Positions 35,601 to 46,125 of a stretch of DNA of 64,000 nucleotides are shown in pieces; position 1 is the stretch's first letter; every line of letters starts with the position of its first letter. A model generated the notes under the pieces. It was given only the letters and a program-made list of their open reading frames with translations, did no database searches and was not told the DNA's origin. Origin of the DNA: Argopecten irradians (Eukaryota > Mollusca > Bivalvia > Pectinida > Pectinidae). A program made the position numbers and the translations under genes. The stretch is from positions 70,832,888-70,896,887 of the forward strand of contig NC_091135.1 in assembly GCF_041381155.1 (NCBI RefSeq), given 5' to 3'.

Positions 35601-36048
35601 GAGGCCATAGTCCCTACCATTGACATTGTCGGAGCCCATAGTCCCTAACATTGACATTGTCGGATCCCATAGTCCATACCATTGGCAATATCGGAGCCCA
35701 TAGTCCATACCATTGACATTGTCGGAGACCATAGTCCCTACCATTGACATTGTCGAAGCCCATAATCCCTACCATTGACATTATCGGAGGCCATAGTCCC
35801 TACCATTGACATTGTCGAAGCCCATAATCCCTACCATTGACATTATCGGAGGCCATAGTCCCACAGACTTGTTGTTCGTTACGGACGATACAAGTGGAAA
35901 AGAGTCCATAGTAATGTCGGTATCCACCAATTATGTAGCTGACCCAATTCGGCAACAGGAAGCCCACAAGTTCAAGGAGGAATCCACATAAACACAAGGC
36001 GCAGCATAACTTCCGGTATGTTATCTGTTTCCGGTGGCTGACCGCCAT
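32605..36048 (-). CDS. Claudin/PMP22-like four-pass membrane protein, 3 exons, 339 aa
   Basis: Exons on the minus strand: 36048-35835 (ATG in a good AACATGG context), 33655-33509 (acceptor TTTGTCTTGCAG, donor GTGAGA) and 33263-32605 (acceptor TTTTTGTTTCAG, stop TAG). Both introns are phase 1, and the joined frame is open (1020 nt). Four hydrophobic spans fall at about residues 13-34, 80-101, 110-132 and 145-167. The first loop has LPNW, GLFSTC and a second cysteine (C53, C62), the layout of the claudin/PMP22/EMP superfamily. A ~170-residue cytoplasmic tail contains an imperfect repeat (AQNLTPPSPSFSR, AQNLTPS) and ends STTV, a class I PDZ-ligand pattern. Junctional or membrane-scaffold roles are known for the superfamily; the exact role is not clear. 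Exon 1 ends inside a 31-bp array, and the stop lies in a 25-bp array. Confidence 0.75.
32729..32796 (-). repeat. Duplicated 19-bp word inside the claudin-like tail
   Basis: GGAGTCAGATTCTGTGCAG occurs at 32729-32747 and again at 32778-32796, 49 bp apart. This matches the repeated AQNLTP motif in the cytoplasmic tail and shows a small in-frame-tolerated duplication of coding sequence. Confidence 0.85.
33849..33995. repeat. Short tandem duplication in intron 1 of the claudin-like gene
   Basis: A ~57-60-bp unit beginning AAAGCGTACCATAACG and ending GCTAAGACTACA appears twice, followed by a partial third copy (AAAGCGTACATTAACGC). The second copy has a few extra bases (ACATGT). Confidence 0.85.
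34170..35862. repeat. 31-bp minisatellite array carrying splice-donor-like sites, about 55 copies
   Basis: On the minus strand the unit reads GGGACTATGGCCTCCGAT followed by AATGTCAATGGTA, with ATATTGCC and GGATCC variants. Every unit contains AATG followed by GTAGGG or GTATGG, both acceptable donors. The first unit (35862-35832) is part coding: it gives TMASDNVNG at the end of exon 1 of the claudin-like gene, and its donor (GT at 35834-35833) has the phase needed for exon 2. The remaining units are intronic. Confidence 0.95.
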
Positions 36049-37090
36049 GTTGATGTTAAAATGTTCTAAAAGAAGCAAAACAACTAATTCCAGTTAACTG
36101 ATAAACATTATGTCATTAAAACTATTTTATAAAGAATGAATGTGTATTAAATTCTGCAAAATACAATATCAAACATAAACATACCACATGTTCTAACCTT
36201 AGGCCGGTCCGGGATCTGAGCATGTTTTTACATTTAAATGTTCATGATCAGGACCGGATTGATCGCCATTCAAGACCCAGGTTTAGCCGTGCATTTAATT
36301 TTTCTCTCAATAAAATGTAAAAAAAAAGATAATTTGAATCCAGTTATGAATGATTATTGGAGACAAAGTCATACTATTGTTAGCCACATTAGTTCGTAAT
36401 CCAGTTGGCATTCATACTCCCATAATTGCCAAATGAATGCAATCCAATGCTTATATTTACATTTGATGACAATGTTGCAAAAAATTACGTGATTTATTTC
36501 ATCCATATTAAATAAAAAAATCATTATCGTCAATAACGGAACTGTCATTTCAACAACCATCTTTTGTGATAGCTTGTGTGACAATTGTGACGTCACTATA
36601 ATGTAATGACGTCAGTAAGTGGGTGGCAGTTCATTTAAGCATTGAACGTCTTTCAGTTGGCATTCATAGGCAATATGAATGCTAACTGAAGAGTGGCAAA
36701 TTACATGAAGCGCGCTAGCGCTTCATGTTGAATTTACAATGTCATATAATGTTCATAATAATATCATTCATATTGTAATAGCATCCAGTTATGAATTTCC
36801 TTCTACTATTGGTGATCAGTGTTGTTTATTAGTGGGATTTATGGTCCTTTAATTCTCCTAGGATTTCAGACAAATTGAATAATGCGCGGTAGCGCGTTAT
36901 GATTAATTTGTCATTATGTAATTATCATTCACGGGTAACACATAAAATATAGAAAAATCAATCGTCATATAAGGACAATTCCTCTTACAAAACCATAGTA
37001 AAGTACTGTGGAAACTGTAATCAAGGTTCTGGTATCAATAAAAATAAAATGGAATGAAAATTGTCATCAACGATGGCAAATGTTACTCTC
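36049..37090. other. Upstream region of the claudin-like gene with several small palindromes
   Basis: Presumably holds the promoter and 5' untranslated part of the claudin-like gene; no TATA box is evident. It holds a hairpin at 36653-36689 (TCAGTTGGCATTCATA with a near-complement), a perfect palindrome at 36703-36728 (arms ACATGAAGCGC around GCTA) and an imperfect one at 36871-36910 (centre GCGCGGTAGCGC). No other gene is seen. Confidence 0.55.
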
Positions 37091-37224
37091 TTTTTCCAGT
37101 TTTGTTGGGTGCGAATCTAAAATTTGCCTGTGTTAGGGGCTTTTGCCAATAATTGGCTATGGACTTTTGTAGTCCCAGACACAGGCAGAATCACTGGATT
37201 ATGTACCCATTAAAACTGAGAAAA
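37091..37224. mobile_element. Foldback MITE-like element, 134 bp
   Basis: The left arm (37091-37143, with CCAGTTTTGTTGGGT and GCCTGTGTTAGGGGC) pairs with the right arm (37178-37224), whose complement reads CAGTTTTAATGGGT and GCCTGTGTCTGGGAC. It has no coding capacity. Arm identity is moderate, so it is an older insertion. The family is unknown. Confidence 0.55.
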
Positions 37225-37798
37225 CTTCAAAAAAGATTTAGTGGCTTACTAGTCTATTATATTACATAACTATATAAAGCTAATTGCTATCTTACTACTA
37301 TAATGTTATTCAGTCTATTAATGAATTATCTCCCTTGTACAATTATATTATATATAAAAATATCAATATGAAATTCATACTTGGCATCTTAATAGTAATA
37401 ATAATATTCTTTTGTTACATACCAAATTTGTTTAATTAAGATGTTGTTTATACTTTAATTTGATTATAGTTTCTGGCTAGGAAAGAACTTATATACGCAT
37501 AGCCTGTTGCCCAATCATTTTGATTGATTCAATAAAATTGGTTGAAATGAAAATGTTTCCTGTCGTTCAAGTCGATAAAGTGACCAAATCCGAGACTGAA
37601 ATGTAAAATTGAAATGTTAATAAAAGTTAGATTGTCGTGAAATGACGTGTGTTGGTCTCCAGGTAGAGACCACGATAGAATGTCACTTGCTCTTTCTTTA
37701 ATGACATAATTAAAAATACAGAATTAATTTTTCTAATGAATTGTGGAAATAAACTACTCACTATTTTCTGTCAATTAATACAAAATCCACCTTGAAAT
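37225..37798. other. AT-rich spacer with a LINE 3'-end remnant
   Basis: At 37485-37555 the order GCATAGCCTGTTG, CAATCATTTT and AATAAAATTGGTTG matches the LINE 3' ends near 5695 and 7085. Nothing else is recognised. Confidence 0.45.
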
Positions 37799-38124
37799 AC
37801 GTTTTGTATAAGTTGGAGCACTATACCATGTACGGACAACGTTTTGTATAAGTTGGAGCACTATACCATGTACAGACAACGTTTTGTATAAGTTAGAGCA
37901 CTATAGTGTATACCATGTACAGACAACGTTTTGTATAAGTTAGAGCACTATACCATGTACAGACAACGTTTTGTATAAGTTAGAGCACTATACCATGTAC
38001 AGACAACGTTTTGTATAAGTTAGAGCACTATACCATGTACAGACAACGTTTTGTATAAGTTAGAGCACTATACCATGTACAGACAACGTTTTGTATAAGT
38101 TAGAGCACTATACCATGTACAGAC
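37799..38124. repeat. 40-bp tandem repeat, about 8 copies
   Basis: The unit is ACGTTTTGTATAAGTTAGAG followed by CACTATACCATGTACAGACA. Copies are nearly identical; early ones carry TTGGAGC, and one copy has a short insertion (ATAGTGT) near 37907. Confidence 0.95.
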
Positions 38125-39297
38125 TGGTTATTGGAATGCGGATTTTTCCGAATTACATACTGTACATTAATGTATATAAGCCTACGCATGTTCAGAAATC
38201 GAACTTGTAGATCTGGATAAAATCGCCCGATAAACAGACGATAGCAAGACGTCATTTGTCACGCTTCACTAGCTTACAACCAGGATGTTGGGAGTGACGA
38301 AATAAAATAAAGCTGACTGTAGCGAACGTTCGAGGTTTTAAATATTAAAAGGACGAAAAATCAACAACTGGCACATTGGGACAATGTTCATAAAATTGAA
38401 TTGACAGCTCGATGATCATTTATCAATTCATCCTTTCATCTTAATCAGCCACTTAATCATTCATTCGTTTTTTCGTTTATTTATTTTAAAATTCATATGA
38501 TCACACAAAAAGCTATTTTCAAGTTATGCTTATAATGTAGGACCAGGTTTAATCAAGTTGCGAGAAAGAGTCAGCGATATGCAGTGTAATATGAGCAAGT
38601 ATTGTGTGCTTCTGATGTCTAATCACACGTGTTTCTACAACACCCGTATATTTAATTCAAGCTGACACTACTTTAACAAATATATTTGTGGTTTCATTGG
38701 ATTCTAATTGGTTTGAAATCGACCTGTTTACATGCTCACAAAGCGCGTCGCCCTTCCGTAATAACTGTGACCCCATTCGATGGACGTGTTTTTGTTGATT
38801 CTGTTTGAGTTTTGTTGGTAATTTTGTTTTTAATATGAAAACATGACAGGAAGATTACAGACTGTACAGCAGACAAACAATCTGACAATAATTAATGTTT
38901 AAGGATCTGCTCTGGTCAGGTTTCAGTCTCATTTATTTTCCAAAAATAATAGTCTCTATTTGTAGCAAGTTGCCATATACAAAATAGATGTTTGTCAAAA
39001 AATTAGACTTTTTGTTTATGTATTTTTTTCTAAGCTTTTATAAAATTACCAATTTGGCGGCCATTTTGAAACAATACATTTCTTACACTTTGTAAAGAGT
39101 TCAAATCCTTTCAACTTCTTTACTTCAACACTTTCACTTAAACCAACCGTGCGACATTTTTAGCTACATCAAGTTCATTTTTTCTGTAAATCTTTTTAAT
39201 GTTCATCGGGATGAAAATTTTAAACATTTGAGTGTGAAAAAAACCCCGCTAAAATAGTAATAAATCTTGTAACGGGACAAAACTTCAAGCACACTGA
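38125..39297. other. No gene seen
   Basis: About 1.2 kb between two arrays, AT-rich with several T and A runs. No exon, RNA gene or mobile element could be supported. Confidence 0.5.
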
Positions 39298-40280
39298 CAG
39301 TCTTTATCACTTTATTCCGTGATTACAATATACAGTAAACATACGGTATTTTCTATAGTCTTTATCACTCTATTCCGTCATTACAATATACAGTATACAT
39401 ACGGTATTTTCTATAGTCTTTATCACTTTATTCCGTGATTACAATATACAGTATACATACGGTATTTTCTGTAGTCTTTATCACTCTATTCCGTCATTAC
39501 AATATACAGTATACATACGGTATTTTCTATAGTCTTTATCACTCTATTCCGTCATTACAATATACAGTATACATACGGTATTTTCTATAGTCTTTATCAC
39601 TTTATTCCGTCATTACAATATACAGTATACATACGGTATTTTCTATAGTCTTTATCACTTTATTTCGTCATTACAATATACAGTAAACATACGGTATTTT
39701 CTATAGTCTTTATCACTCTATTCCGTCATTACAATATACAGTATACATACGGTATTTTCTATAGTCTTTATCACTTTATTTCGTCATTACAATATACAGT
39801 AAACATACGGTATTTTCTATAGTCTTTATCACTTTATTCCGTCATTACAATATACAGTATAAATACGGTATTTTCTATAGAATTTATCAATTTATTTCGT
39901 CATTACAATATACAGTAAACATACGGTATTTTCTATAGTCTTTATCAATTTATTCCGTGAATACAATATACAGTATACATACGGTATTTTCTATAGTCTT
40001 TATCACTTTATTCCGTGATTACAATATTCAGTAAACATGCGGTATTTTCTATAGTCTTTATCACTTTATTCCGTGATTACAATATACAGTATATCACTTT
40101 ATTACGTGATTACAATATACAGTATATCACTTTATTACGTGATTACAATATACAGTATACATGTACATACGGTATTTTCTATAGTTTTTATCACTTTATT
40201 CCGTGATTACAATATACAGTATATCACTTTATTACGTGATTACAATATACAGTATACATGTACATACGGTATTTTCTAAC
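39298..40280. repeat. 58-bp tandem repeat, about 17 copies including short variants
   Basis: The unit starts TAGTCTTTATCACTTTATTC and passes through CATTACAATATACAGTATAC to ACGGTATTTTC. Towards the right end, shortened ~33-bp units (TATCACTTTATTACGTGATT) alternate with full ones. Confidence 0.95.
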
Positions 40281-40749
40281 ATGATAGTTTTTATTGCCTT
40301 ATCTCGTTATTACATATCTTAACATGCCGGACAGAGAGAAGAATCAGGTCAAGACATGTAAGATAGACTTGTATCGGTAAAGTATCAATTAACTTCAGAG
40401 ATATCTTTGACACTTTGACAACCTGTAAGGAACATCATAAATATTCCTTTCCCTTTAAATGGCACCCCATGTTTACCTGGATGATTTATGATATATACTC
40501 CAGTGAAAACATATTCCGTACGCAAAGTTTTTAAGTACAAACATGCATTCCGAATTGTCCCGTTCCTTCTCAATCTTTAAAGTATTTCACAACTGTCGAA
40601 TGTCTATAGATATTTATCAGTTTTTTTAATGTTGTAAGTAACAGTATCATTCAAGGATTCCAGTAGAAAGATGGACGAAGACAAAATTCGCGTATTTCCT
40701 CTATTAACGTATAACATCAGTGATTTGTCTTTATAGACGAAATTGAAAA
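40281..40749. other. Spacer between the 58-bp and 55-bp arrays, no gene seen
   Basis: About 470 bp of AT-rich sequence. Only very short open frames occur, such as a 21-codon one starting at ATG 40672, and none has gene character. Confidence 0.45.
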
Positions 40750-43137
40750 CCTTTTGTTGTGTATTATATAGTAAACCTATTGTATGACAGCGATGTTACC
40801 GAGAAAACTTGTTGTGTATTATATAGTAAACCTATTGTATGACAGCGATGTTACCGAGAAAACTTGCTGTGTATTATATAGTAAACCTATTGTATGACAG
40901 CGATGTTACCGAAAAAACTTGTTGTGTATAATATAGTAAACCTATTGTATGACAGCGATGTTACCGAAAAAACTTGTTGTGTATTATATAGTAAACCTAT
41001 TGTATGACAGCGATGTTACTGAGAAAACTTGTTGTGTATAATATAGTAAACCTATTGTATGACACGATGTTACCGAGAAAACTTGTTGTGTATTATATAG
41101 CAAACCTATTGTATGACAGCGATGTTACCGAAAAAACTTGTTGTGTATTATATAGTAAACCTATTGTATGACAGCGATGTTACCGAGAAAACTTGTTGTG
41201 TATTATATAGTAAACCTATTGTATGACAGCGATGTTACCGAAAAAGTATTATATAGTAAACCTATTGTATGACAGCGATGTTACCGAGAAAACTTGTTGT
41301 GTATTATATAGTAAACCTATTGTATGACAGCGATGTTACCGAGAAAACTTGTGTGTATATATATGTAAACCTATTGTATGACAGCGATGTTACCGAGAAA
41401 ACTTGTTGTTGTGTATTATATAGTAAACCTATTGTATGACAGCGATGTTACGAGAAAACTTGTGTGATAGTAAACCTATTGTATACGCGAGTTACGAAAA
41501 CTTGTTGTGTATTATATAGTAAACCTATTGTATGACGCGATGTTACGAAAAATTGTGTGTATTATTAGTAAACCTATTGTATGACAGCGATGTTACCGAG
41601 AAAACTTGTTGTGTATTATATAGTAAACCTATTGTATGACAGCGAGCGATGTTACCGAGAAAACTTGTTGTGTATTATATAGTAAACCTATTGTATGACA
41701 GCGATGACAGCGATTATATATATAGTAAACCTATTGTATGACAGCGATGTTACCGAAAACTTGTTGTGTATTATATAGTAAACCTATTGTGACAGCGATG
41801 TACGAAAACTATATAGTAAACTATTGTATGACAGCGATGTTACCGAAAAAACTAATACATGTTACGAAAACTTGTTGTTGTATTATATAGTAAACCTATT
41901 GTATGACAGCGATGTTACCGAGAAAACTTGTTGTGTATTATATAGTAAACCTATTGTATGACAGCGATGTTACCGAGAAAACTTGTTGTGTATTATATAG
42001 TAAACCTATTGTATGACAGCGATGTTACCGAGAAAACTTGTTGTGTATTATATAGTAAACCTATTGTATGACAGCGATGTTACCGAGAAAACTTGTTGTG
42101 TATTATATAGTAAACCTATTGTATGACAGCGATGTTACCGAGAAAACTTGTTGTGTATTATATAGTAAACCTATTGTATGACAGCGATGTTACCGAGAAA
42201 ACTTGTTGTGTATTATATAGTAAACCTATTGTATGACAGCGATGTTACCGAAAAAACTTGTTGTGTATTATATAGTAAACCTATTGTATGACAGCGATGT
42301 TACCGAGAAAACTTGTTGTGTATTATATAGTAAACCTATTGTATGACAGCGATGTTACCGAGAAAACTTGTTGTGTATTATATAGTAAACCTATTGTATG
42401 ACAGCGATGTTACCGAGAAAACTTGTTGTGTATTATATAGTAAACCTATTGTATGACAGCGATGTTACCGAGAAAACTTGTTGTGTATTATATAGTAAAC
42501 CTATTGTATGACAGCGATGTTACCGAGAAAACTTGTTGTGTATTATATAGTAAACCTATTGTATGACAGCGATGTTACGAAAAACCGAGAAAACTTGTTG
42601 TGTATTATATAGTAAACCTATTGTATGACAGCGATGTTACGAGCTTGTTTGTATTATATAGTTACAGAAACTGTGTGTATTATAAGTAACCTATTGTATG
42701 ACAGCGATGTTACGAGAAAACTTGTTGTGTATTATATAGTAAACCTATTGTATGACAGCGATGTTACGATGTTACGAGAAAACTTGTTGTGTATTATATA
42801 GTAATATTGTATGAAGCGATGTCCTATTAGATATTTATGACAGCGATGTTACCGAGAAAACTTGTTGTGTATTATATAGTAAACCTATTGTATGACAGCG
42901 ATGTTACCGAGAAAACTTGTTGTGTATTATATAGTAAACCTATTGTATGACAGCGATGTTACCGAGAAAACTTGTTGTGTATAATATAGTAAACCTATTG
43001 TATGACAGCGATGTTACCGAGAACACTTGTTGTGTATTATATAGAAAACCTTTTGTATGACATCGATGTTACCGAGAAAACCTGTTGTGTATTATATAGT
43101 AAACCTATTGTATGACTGCGATGTTACCGAGAAAACT
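40750..43137. repeat. 55-bp tandem repeat, about 43 copies
   Basis: The unit is CTTGTTGTGTATTATATAGT, then AAACCTATTGTATGACAGCG and ATGTTACCGAGAAAA. Blocks of nearly perfect units are broken by two disordered zones (41220-41880 and 42585-42840) with many small deletions and partial duplications. Confidence 0.97.
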
Positions 43138-43949
43138 GTTGACGCAGTGATGTAACGTCACTATATTTCAAAAACATGATTGGACGCCTTTCATAGTCGC
43201 ATATCGTTTGTATTGTAATATGAATAATGTTTTTGAAGAATGTTTATTCCTGATACCTACAGGAGTCATGCGATAACATATGACATCACATTAGTGAAAA
43301 ATAATGTAATATCACTCTAAAATGAGAAGTAAAATGTGTAGACTACAACTTGTCCTCTTGGTTTAAGCAGTACTGTTCGTTTCGAGCTTTAATTTTACTG
43401 TGTGGAACCTATGCATTTACAGTATTGCAATTCTCAAAATGTTAGTATCTCTTGGTGGTGAATAACCAATAAAAACTTTTCCTGAATTGTCTTTGAAAAT
43501 TACGACTTCAGCATTATACTACAACAGTTCACTGTGACGTTTTGTAATCAAGTCATATTCGCTACATGTAAAATAGAAAAATGCCTATAAAAATAATAAA
43601 ACTATTCCCTATCAATTAAACGACAAAAATAGTTTACCTGTTACGAAGGGACAACCCCGCCGCTCTGTTCCGTAAGTTTTACCAAACAAGTTTTAGAGGT
43701 ACAATAGTGTTAAATTAACTTCCTATTTGATTTATATACCTGTATATAAAAGTTTTTGCCAATACAAACAAACAAGTGCCTATTGTTTACTGTCGACTCT
43801 GGTATCGAATGTTAAAAGTCCTATACACACAAACGGGAACACTGAATACATTACATCATAAACATTTGCCGCGATTCAATACATCGGATGTAAGACGCTT
43901 TTAAAATCACATAATTCAACGTTCCAAATAAATAAATAAATTAAAAATC
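43138..43949. other. No gene seen
   Basis: About 0.8 kb of AT-rich single-copy-looking sequence between two arrays. Confidence 0.5.
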
Positions 43950-44424
43950 CTTGTAGTGTGATTGTATGACCTACAATGTAAGGAAACAGAGTTATTACTA
44001 CAAAAATCATTGTAGTGTGATTGTATGACCTACAATGTAAGGAAACAGAGTTAATTATTACTACAAATATCATTGTAGTGTGATTGTATGACCTACAATG
44101 TAAGGAAACAGAGTTATTACTACAAATATCATTGTAGTGTGATTGTATGACCTACAATGTAAGGAAACAGAGTTATTACTACAAATATCATTGTAGTGTG
44201 ATTGTATGACCTACAATGTAAGGAAACAGAGTTATTACTACAAATATCATTGTAGTGTGATTGTATGACCTACAATGTAAGGAAACAGAGTTATTACTAC
44301 AAATATCATTGTAGTGTGATTGTATGACCTACAATGTAAGGAAACAGAGTTATTACTACAAATATCATTGTAGTGTGATTGTATGACCTACAATGTAAGG
44401 AAACAGAGTTATTACTACAAATAA
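43950..44424. repeat. 59-bp tandem repeat with an internal inverted repeat, about 8 copies
   Basis: The unit contains CATTGTAG, then TGTGATTGTATGAC, then CTACAATG (the complement of the first word), then TAAGGAAACAGAGTTATTAC. Each unit could therefore form an 8-bp stem with a 14-base loop. Copies are almost identical. Confidence 0.95.
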
Positions 44425-44821
44425 AACCTTGGCGGTCGCGACAGTTGCAAAACAACATAGCATTTTAATTTAGTAAGACAATTATAAATAACGATGGGGT
44501 TATACAATCTGCCCTCGCTCTCATTTCTTTCCAATTTGTGACCAGTGTTAATGGTCTAGGTTTTTTGGGTTTTTTTTTCTTTCTTTTTCTTCCATCTATT
44601 TAGCCTTTTAAAAAGGTATAAAGGGCCCACAATGATAACAATACTCTGGGTGTGTTGTAAAAAGCCGATTGCGCACAATATTAAACATTTACCATGCATG
44701 TAACCTTTTAGTAAAAGCTACAATATGAAAATGACAGAAATGAGAAACCAAACTCTAATTTAAAAACACATTTTAATGAGATATTTATATCATATATAGC
44801 TACTGAGATTTATTACGATAT
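44425..44821. other. No gene seen
   Basis: AT-rich, with a pyrimidine run near 44555-44595 (TTTTTTTTTCTTTCTTTTTC). Confidence 0.5.
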
Positions 44822-45125
44822 CTAAAGTAATTGGCGGTGGTACAAAATAGGAACCACTCTCCTCAGTTCAAGGGACTGTTTTATGAACAGGCAAGACTGC
44901 TGTCGGTCGTTAGTATCCACGCCCGATAGATCTCCATAAAGAATATTGGAAGTATGCATATGGTTGGCATATTTGAGTCTGATGTTTCGATTGATTTGAC
45001 AATTAAAGAAGAAGTGACTTTCGTCTTCAATTTCATTGCAGAGTTTGCAAAATCTTTGATAACGTGGAATATTTTAAGGCGACCGCTGGCAATTTCTAGA
45101 TCGTGTTCACAAAGTAACTGAAAAA
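44822..45125 (-). mobile_element. LINE C-terminal fragment, minus strand
   Basis: The minus strand reads RFCKLCNEIEDESHFFFNC, the cysteine cluster found at LINE C-termini, followed by RLKYANHMHTSN and a final stop at 44824-44822. Upstream (45125-45065) a fragment LLCEHDLEIASGRLK fits the region that precedes this cluster, in a different frame. The rest of the LINE is absent or unrecognisable. Confidence 0.65.
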
Positions 45126-46026
45126 TCTTCGAAGGTGGTTGTCCTTCATGTTCAGATATTGTTCCATTACATACGTGTGCTTTGTGTTGAGAAATAGCTT
45201 ATTATCAGAATTTAGAGAGTAAATTTTATAAAAAAAAATTGTCTTCGTCTTTTTGAAAGTATTTTTTTTTAAATTGAAACTATGATGTTCTTAGACGTTT
45301 CTCCCTGGGAGTCAAATAAATCTCTTAATCTATAAGTGTTTGTGACGTCATCAGTGAATGTAATATTATATTTAATGCTTATGCTTATCTGTAAAGGAAT
45401 GTCCAATGTATAATCCTTATTCCTTCCAGGTTCCGAATCAATAATATTTACAATCCACAGAGGAATAAGAATACCTACAGAAAGTTTCTAAAGTTTCAGG
45501 CATTTACTATATCTACACAAAGTGTTATAATGATCCACAGTTAAAGTCACTGAGCTCTCCCATTTATATCTAAAACGGCTCTGTACAATTCTTGACAATG
45601 TATAAGCTAGTTCTTCACAGCTCTGGTAACGCTTCTGATACGCCCTTGTATAGCTAGCTGGAGTATATATAGCTAAATTCCAACTTCAAGAATATTGGAG
45701 ACCCTAATTAATTCTAGAAATATCCAAAATTAGCCAATAAACAACTCCAAATAATTGCTCTAATTTCCCATCAAATCGGCAGGATCAATTGTTGGACATA
45801 CCTTTTTACACGGTCAAATGAGTAGACATAGAGTAATGTTTCTTAGTTTTCCAAAAATGTGTTAAAATAATTATTTTAAACAAAATTTTATTTTAAGACT
45901 CTAAAAGGCATGGTTCGGATATAAAGTATACGATTTACTCAAATGAAAATGAATAAAACAAAAGATTAAATGTTTAGCAAAGGATTTTGTCCACTTGTGT
46001 AGCAATGAAAATAAACAAAGGGCCAA
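45126..46026. other. No gene seen
   Basis: AT-rich. It may hold further decayed LINE sequence on the minus strand, but I cannot support it. Confidence 0.4.
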
Positions 46027-46125
46027 CTAGCAGTCGTCCTCGATACTCCAGAGGTTCCGATCACTTACGATCTCTACACGATCGTAAGTGATCGGAACGC
46101 TTGGAGTATATAGGATGACTAGCAG
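46027..46125. mobile_element. Foldback element, 99 bp, 46-bp arms
   Basis: The left arm from CTAGCAGTCGTCCT to GTTCCGATCACTTACGATC is followed by a 7-base loop (TCTACAC). The right arm is its imperfect complement and ends ATGACTAGCAG. The inner 20 bp of the arms pair perfectly. It has no coding capacity; a MITE or foldback transposon is likely. Confidence 0.7.

Noticed and set aside
34131-35750. Minus-strand frames of 80-148 codons repeating DYGLRQCQW-like words
   Set aside because: Shadow of the 31-bp array. Only the first unit, which continues the claudin-like exon 1, is accepted as coding.
7628-44424. CRISPR arrays
   Set aside because: Repeats are directly tandem with no unique spacers, no cas genes are present, and the window is clearly eukaryotic.
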